Shown here one piece after another: positions 58,212-64,000 of a stretch of 64,000 bases of DNA. How positions within the stretch are numbered: the stretch's first letter is position 1; each line of letters opens with the position of its first letter. Where the stretch lies: NCBI GenBank assembly GCA_015680685.1, contig MNCI01002247.1, positions 158,859 to 222,858 of the forward strand, written 5' to 3'. The DNA is from Gnetum montanum (Eukaryota > Streptophyta > Gnetopsida > Gnetales > Gnetaceae). The notes beneath the pieces are model-generated. The model saw nothing but the letters and a program-made list of their open reading frames with translations, made no database searches and was not told where the DNA came from. The translations under genes and the position numbers were made by a program.

Positions 58212-59003
58212 CCTCCCAAAAATATCGCTCACAAACTTCTCAGCGTCTATGCTCATCAGCGTTTTCACTGCCCTGCTTCAAACTCTACAAGTCTTTCAGC
58301 ATATACGCTACCAACTTCATGTGAACTGTCCACAGAAACCCCAGCGTCTATGCAACAAAGCCTAAAAACTCATCCCGTGAACTGTCTAGCGTCTACGCTG
58401 TTTAGTATTTATGCTGTCCTTTGTTCTACGCTGAGCATTCTTTACGCCACACTCTGTTTTACGCTGTGCCTGTTTTATGCTGCACTCTGTTTTACGCTGT
58501 GCCTGTTTTACATTGAACTCTGTTTTACGCTGCACTCTATTTTATGTTGTGCCTGTTTTACGCTGCACTCTATTTTACACTATGCATGTTTTACATTGAA
58601 CTTTGTTTTACGCTGCACTCTGTTTTACGCTGTGCCTATTTTACGCTGAACTCTGTTTTACGCTACACTCTGTTTTACGTTGTGCCTGTTTTACGCTGCC
58701 TTGTTTTACGTTGAGCCTTGTCTACGCTGCCTTGTTTCACGTCGCACTTTGTTTACGCTGTAATCTGTTTTACGCTCTATCTTGTTCATGCTGTACTCTG
58801 TTTACGTTGTACTTTGTTTTACGCCGAAACCGTATACGCTGCCTAGCGTATACGCTGCACCCCTTACGCTGTACACGTTGTCTACGTTGACGCTATACGC
58901 TGAACGTTGAAGCGTATACGCTGCACTGTGTCCCTTAGTTTACACTGTACCAAGTACACTAATTTTGCTCCTCTACCCCATGTCATACCCTTAACGATTC
59001 ATC
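58212..59003 (+). repeat. Element E leader with a 16-17-bp tandem array
   Basis: From about 58431 to 58830 some 20-25 units alternate TTTTACGCTGCACTCTG and TTTTACGCTGTGCCTG. They end with GTATACGCTGCCTAGCGTAT-type words. The ~130-bp leader repeat of the other elements is absent. Long open frames crossing this array (58182-58649 and 58603-58890) are by-products of the repeat. Confidence 0.85.
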
Positions 59004-61766
59004 ATGAACCCCGTGAACACCACCGCTGCAACAGCTCAAGTAACCGATGTCATGGGCACCATGGCTATCCAACAACCTGTCGCGCAACACCCAGGGGTAC
59101 AACCCACTGTGGGGCCCCGCTGAACCCTAAGGTTGCAAGGGAGAGACCTGGCCTCTAATATTATAACTCAGGATCAGTATAATTTCATATGCATTAAGAT
59201 ACAAGCTGTCCTGGCTGTAGACCGAGCAGAACTAGAGGTAAAGAGGTAGTTCGAACTCTTTTACAGAGGGGGACACGAGTTCATCCCCTCACCGTATGAT
59301 GTCATCCCTGTTCTGGAGCAGTATTCGGAGCTCATCACATAGCTCCTCCTACAAAGGAGACACTCCTTGGATCAACCTGCACTAGAGCCTCAACTAGAGG
59401 AAGATGACGAATTTGCCGCTCAATCTAAACAAGGGAATTCTTACAACACTCTGAGCTCGCAAGCATATGTTAACCCCATTTTTCATCCCAGTACAGGGGA
59501 GATCATGCCCCTCCAACCCCTCAGACTAACTCACACACAAATGCCTCCATCGCACACATCCTCGTTTGCTCATGTGCCACCTCCAGCTGATTCGCAATTC
59601 AGCACGCTTCCTCTCGCCATCATCCCCGATGCAACAGCCGGCCCATCTTCACAAGCACTGCCCCCTCACGATAGCGTGGGAGTGACACTCCCACCCCGAG
59701 TGATAGGAATGCCACATGTGACACTGGCATCCACATCTGCTCACTACATCCTGCACATTCAAACATAGATAGCCCCTTCTACCGCCGTAACCCAACAGGG
59801 GGTCCCTCCACAAAACGTAGCTGCACAACGGGTAACAATGGGTGCTCAACCACAGCAACATCAACTTCCTCACCATAACATCTCACCCCATATGGTGCAA
59901 CTAGCCAACGTTCCCCCAGTACAGCTGCCACCACAGCAACCACAACCTTTCCCCTATCATGTGCCACAAGTGCAACCCCCGACCGCACAACTTTCGGCCT
60001 TTCAACCCACCGTCCAATAGTCTAACTTGTATAATATAACACAACCTCAAGCTGTCATGTTATCGAGTGCCCAAGATTGGGCAGATGCCAAGAAACTGAT
60101 GCAAGAATTAGCTGATGAGGTAAAATGCCTCAAAACAGCCGCCGATGGGGAGCTGAAGGTAGTGGACTTCTACCAAGATGACCCCATCAGCTCATCTGTC
60201 CCACCCTTAACCTTGCCCAAAGGTGTTTCCTTACCAACACTAACCAAATACAATGGGGAGACAGACCCCAATGCACACTTGATAACATTTAGGCTAGAAT
60301 GCACGCTGCTCTAGGCATGGCCCCATTCCATTCTCTGAGTGTTCCCCATGTCCCTCGTAGGGAGGGAACTTGATTGGTATCAGGCCCTGCTAAGGAATTC
60401 CATCTTATTCTTGGAAGACTTATTACACCAGTTCGTGACTTGGTTCAAGTACAACTTGAAACCCGAGGCCACCTTGGACAGCCTCATACAGGTCAAGCAA
60501 GCACCGCTTGAACTTGTGCAGAAATTTATTCAGAGGTGGAGCGCCACCCTCAACGAGTTGCACGAGCTGATACCCCAAACATACTTGCTCACAATTTTCA
60601 AGGGAGCTATTAACAATTTCTTTAAATCCAAGTTGTATTACCTTAATGCACATGATCTTAACCAAGCATTTGTACAAATTAAAAACATAGAAGAAGCGGC
60701 CCAAAACAGCCATGACCCTGCATACCTAGCCTTTAAGAATCAACACACCAAAAAAGAGAAAGAGAAGGCTAAGGCAACTATAGTGATGATAGTAGGGGCA
60801 CAACAACAAAACAAATCACCCGCAACCCCTACTAACTATAATAAACCAATTCCCATAGCTGTGCCAGAGTCATCATCATCGCAAAACCCAACAACAAACC
60901 GTACGCGGAACTTCGAGAGGAAAGAACCCTCGCAATACACGCCTCTGCCAATGAAGCCTTCCCAGCTCTTCGATCAACTCCTGAAGGCTGGGCTGATGAA
61001 ACATAAACAGCTGTCCCCCGTGGCCATCCAGAGACATGATCGGTTTTGCCAACTTGTTCAGAACCCAAGTTTAGCAATGCTGGATGAGCCTCCCGTACCC
61101 AAAGGCTTCAGAATGGATCGCTTTTGTGGCTACCATCAATGAAACGAACACGGTACGGATTACTGTTTCACCTTGAAACAGGATATTCAGCAGATGATCG
61201 ATGAAGGCCAAATCACTTTTGACGAGGCCAACCCGGTCCAACCGCAGAATCAAGCTATGGGGGTGTGCAAAGACCCCCTGAACACCAAAGAGGCGCCATA
61301 CATCATTAATACAATCTACCTTGATGATGATTCTGAAGCACCTAACATTAACACTGTCTATCCCCAATATAAACAGGAAACACCTAATAGGTCGTTTGTA
61401 GTTCAGATTCCCCCCGCTGTGTCCATGCCCACGCCTAACACCATGACACAGGACAAATCGTAAGTAGTGTGTGTCCCTCCCGTCATCCCCTCGAATGCAT
61501 CAACCCCTCATACTTGGCCTACCCCTTTCGTAGTCTGGGTACCACCCGCAGTCGCAACAGTGGAGGTCCAACCTCCACCAAAATCAACTCCGTATGTCGT
61601 TAGGATACCCAAAACTCCTAATGATTACCAAACCTCCATCTCACAAGCGCCAGGCCAACCCAGCCCCTACGTCATTAGGGACCCTGGCCAGCCTTCTAAC
61701 CAGTCACATCCTATGGCACAACTTCAACCCCACCCAGCTCCGTATGTGGTGCGAATCCTAGGGTAG
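59004..61766 (+). pseudogene. gag: Element E gag, single frame with stop codons
   Basis: The best preserved gag. From ATG at 59004 the same frame continues to the end of PR without a frameshift. N-terminal module (NFICIKIQAVLAV, GGHEFIPSPYDVIP); Pro/Gln-rich linker to about 60060; VVDFYQDDPISS and the Retrotrans_gag domain at about 60160-60720 (FKSKLYYL). Then a Lys-rich segment, YTPLPMKPSQLFDQLL (60940), the zinc-knuckle-like CGYHQ...HGTDYC (61125-61165), and the IDEGQITFDEANPVQ segment (61199). Internal stops: TGA 59121, TAG 59247, TAG 59340, TAG 59766, TAG 60018, TAG 60312, TGA 60336, TGA 61140, TAA 61464, TAG 61764. All are one C-to-T change from Gln or Arg codons. Confidence 0.9.
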
Positions 61767-63104
61767 CCCGAGGCTCCAAGACCAGCCCTACCTCCACGCC
61801 ACACACGAGAACGCCTAGCAGATAGGCTTACACGTGAACGTGTGGAGAAGGAACGCCAACGGTTAGCTCTGGGGCCACCTAAGCCCATTCCACTCAACTT
61901 TGTGTCCATGTCGTCACCTAACAACCAATCAGATGCAAGTAATGAAGGCAAATCATCTGAAAAATATGAACCTCTTAAAATGACATCTTCGAACAAAAAT
62001 GACAAACCAACAAAACATGAAATAAAACTGTTGGGCCCAATGGACCCAGTTATCATTGATAAAAACGCTCCAAACACTAAAGATTTAGCAACGGCCTTGA
62101 CGCAAGTCACCCAAGCATTGAAGAAAAAGAACACTTCGTTGAGCTTGTATGACTTGGTGCTAACATCCCAAACACATCGAGAAGCTCTAGTACGCATGTT
62201 AACGTCAATCCCGGTAAGCGAGGACTTGCCCCCGAACGAGCCTGCCATCCATGCAGTAATGTACTCGTCTCACGGGACCACTCCTAAACCCTTGAGCTTC
62301 CATGATAACAACATTAAGGTGGACAACAAAATAGGGGAAATAACTACAGCCCCCATGTTCATAACGATACATATCAACTAGTTCAAGATACATAGGGTCC
62401 ACGTAGACGATGGAGCCGCAAAAAATGTTGTACCATATCCCATTGTTGAACAATTAGGGCTTACTGAATTAATTAAACCAACCATGACTACATGTTTAAA
62501 GTCGTTTAGCAGGTCACACATAATGGTAAAAGGCACAATAACTTTAGATTTCATAGCGGAAGACCAGTTCCCTACATCTGCCGAATTCCTAGTAGTCGAT
62601 GAGATGCCAGGGTTCAACCTGATATTAGGAAGACCCTGGTTGGCTCAACTGAGAGCTGTCTCCTCCCCTGTACACCAGGAGATCCATCTACCTTATGAAG
62701 GCAGTGAAATCATCATACACAGGGAAGCCTCTACGCCTATTATCTCATCACACGTGGACATGGACCAAGGATCAAAAGTCAAACTTGAAGAGCCTAAACG
62801 AAACGATAAAAATGCGCACCCATCGGTAAGCAATAAGCCTTCAAACATAGAACAAAATCCTCCTAAAATAGAAATACCCACATCTGACGTTGTACATACA
62901 ACGTCTCAAATGGAAAATAACACAGAACCCCCACCAACTATCGAAACATCTAAAAACACTGACATGGAAGCCATTCCATCAGACGTCCCTTGGGCTGAAT
63001 TACCGTTTAACGTAATTAGTGAAGGGGACGCTGAATATAGAATCATCCCGGTTGACATATCGCCTAACCTTAAAAAGAAGAAAATCAAAAAACTATTACA
63101 ATAA
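61767..63104 (+). pseudogene. pro: Element E gag-PR linker and protease
   Basis: In frame with gag. A charged linker (TRERLADRLTRERVEKERQR) and a low-complexity Ser/Lys/Asp region lead to the protease: MFITIHIN, a TAG at 62379, then HVDDGAAKNVVPYP with the Asp-Asp-Gly active site at 62406-62414. KGTITLDFIAEDQF, GFNLILGRPWLAQLRAVSSP and HQEIHLPYEG follow. An acidic, Pro-rich tail ends with WAELPFNVI and a Lys-rich terminus at the TAA at 63102. The aspartic protease would cleave the Gag-Pol precursor. Array 1 follows directly and no RT is in frame. Confidence 0.9.
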
Positions 63105-63300
63105 TATCGACACTCTTAGTCCAAAATGACGTTAAACTATGACATGTCCGAAATGACGTTAAACTATCACGTCCGCAAAGACGCAAAACTAGCCACGATC
63201 AGCAATGATCGATCAACAAAAAAAATCCGCCCGTGTCATCCGAAATATTCCTCGTTTACGACTGGGGCCCAAAATGGCCTTAAACTAGTTCATGCGCACA
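63105..63300 (+). repeat. Array 1 of element E
   Basis: Four to five units: AAAATGACGTTAAACTATGA, AAATGACGTTAAACTATCAC, AAAGACGCAAAACTAGCC and AAAATGGCCTTAAACTAG. Same place and type as in A, D, F and G. Confidence 0.85.
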
Positions 63301-63567
63301 TACTTGATTCTCCTTTTTGTTCAGCATTTACAATCACATCTCTGCTTTACACTTAAAACAAAACACAAAAAATAAGCCAGAACATTTTTCATTGCTGCGT
63401 CGTGTTTACAATTAAAGTCAAAATCAACAAAAAATTTTCTTACATGAAATGTTGTACAATTACGAGTGTCAACTGTTTTCATCCATCTCAAAATTTTCAA
63501 GTTACAATTCCCGTATAAGTCAGAGTCAAAAAAAAAGCAACAAAAACTTAAAAACTAAAAAAAAAGC
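63301..63567. other. Spacer after array 1 of E
   Basis: A+T-rich with A runs and no frame. In the other elements the equivalent spacer holds the 3' end of the antisense transcript. Confidence 0.4.
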
Positions 63568-64000
63568 CTAAGCATCTGGGGTGGGAGGATCGTCCCCTTT
63601 GGATCCATCAACATCAGCAAGATTGGCAAAGATGATTCGACCTCCTTGAAGTGAGTTTATTTCTCCTCTTCATGATCATGGACCCTTGTTGAGTTGAGAT
63701 TTTGGTCCTGTTGAGAACCTTCAACATTCTCCCATTTGGCTATTTCTCCTTCTTCTTTTGCTATCCACTTAATAAGCTCTTGGAGTTGATGGGTTTGTAG
63801 CTCATATAGTTGACCTTGGGCATACATCCCTAGGGTCTCCCTTGTTTCATTATGGATCCCATCTATGATATGGTACATTAGCCTTTCCTCAGAGAACCCA
63901 TGGCCTGGGTAGTTGTTTAACAGTGCATAATATCTTTCTAAGGCCATGTCCAAGGGTTCATGTTGCACTTGTTTCCATTCTTGGATTTTCCTCCTCAAGG
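63568..64000 (-). CDS. Antisense Gag-like frame in the aORF slot of E (runs off the window)
   Basis: The minus strand is open from the window edge (at least 63998) to 63657. The protein has a pattern typical of Ty3/gypsy Gag C-terminal helices (EWKQVQHEPLDMALERYYALL, YPGHGFSEERL, IDGIHNETR), then a Glu-rich end. A further short piece (63650-63568) encodes an acidic tail with GSKGDDPPTPDA, like the terminal exons of the antisense gene in A, F, D and G. It shows no similarity to exon 6 of those copies. It may be a different gene in the same slot, or the gag of a separate minus-strand element inserted there. Unlike its neighbours it has no internal stop over ~114 codons. Confidence 0.55.

Noticed and set aside
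58182-58649. 155-codon open frame rich in Cys, Leu, Phe and Tyr
   Set aside because: It crosses the 16-17-bp tandem array; the repeating peptide simply mirrors the DNA repeat, and the array lies in the leader before gag.
59004-63104. TAG read as glutamine by a changed genetic code
   Set aside because: TGA and TAA stops occur in the same frame, older copies have frameshifts as well, and CG/CHG deamination explains the pattern without a special code.

Overview
This window reads as nuclear heterochromatin from a repeat-rich land plant. I see no host gene with an intact reading frame and no tRNA or rRNA gene. Nearly everything is made of large, decayed Ty3/gypsy LTR retrotransposons. They belong to the Tat group, judged by the Gag type, a polymerase with a second (archaeal-like) RNase H between RT/RNase H and integrase, and an extra antisense gene. 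I cannot name the species. The decay pattern (CAG codons turned to TAG, CGA to TGA, few frameshifts in the youngest copy) is what plant CG/CHG methylation would leave.

Layout. 1-1067: end of a minus-strand LTR. 1068-1805: unassigned. 1806-19171: element A (+), with a partial 5' LTR, Gag-PR, repeat array, antisense gene, array, RT-RNase H-aRNH-INT, array and 3' LTR. 19172-20831: insertion target holding a decayed minus-strand coiled-coil gene. From 20832 to the right edge five same-strand elements are nested head-in-body. F (20832) is interrupted by B (29050), B by C (49616), C by D (54140), and D by E (56983, running off the edge). Element G, on the minus strand and nearly whole (29552-45859), sits inside the 5' LTR of B, flanked by a 5-bp target duplication CGCTA/TGCTA.

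The most interesting system is a separate antisense transcription unit between protease and RT in these elements. It has its own TATA box, a conserved 5' leader, about seven exons with matching splice donors and an acidic C-terminal tail. It can be followed in elements A and G (whole) and F and D (3' part). Each module boundary (PR/antisense gene, antisense gene/RT, INT/3' end) carries a tandem array built on the core CCTTAAACTAG, and the flanking word differs by position. A conserved splice acceptor just before RT suggests that the antisense gene lies in an intron of the sense Gag-Pol transcript.

Other unusual features are long palindromes in the LTR U3 regions built from GCTACG/CGTAGC words, leader repeats present in 1 to 4 copies between PBS and gag, a D-D-G protease site, and a Glu in place of the second integrase Asp. 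Element E has an unshifted 1,366-codon Gag-PR frame broken by 11 stop codons.
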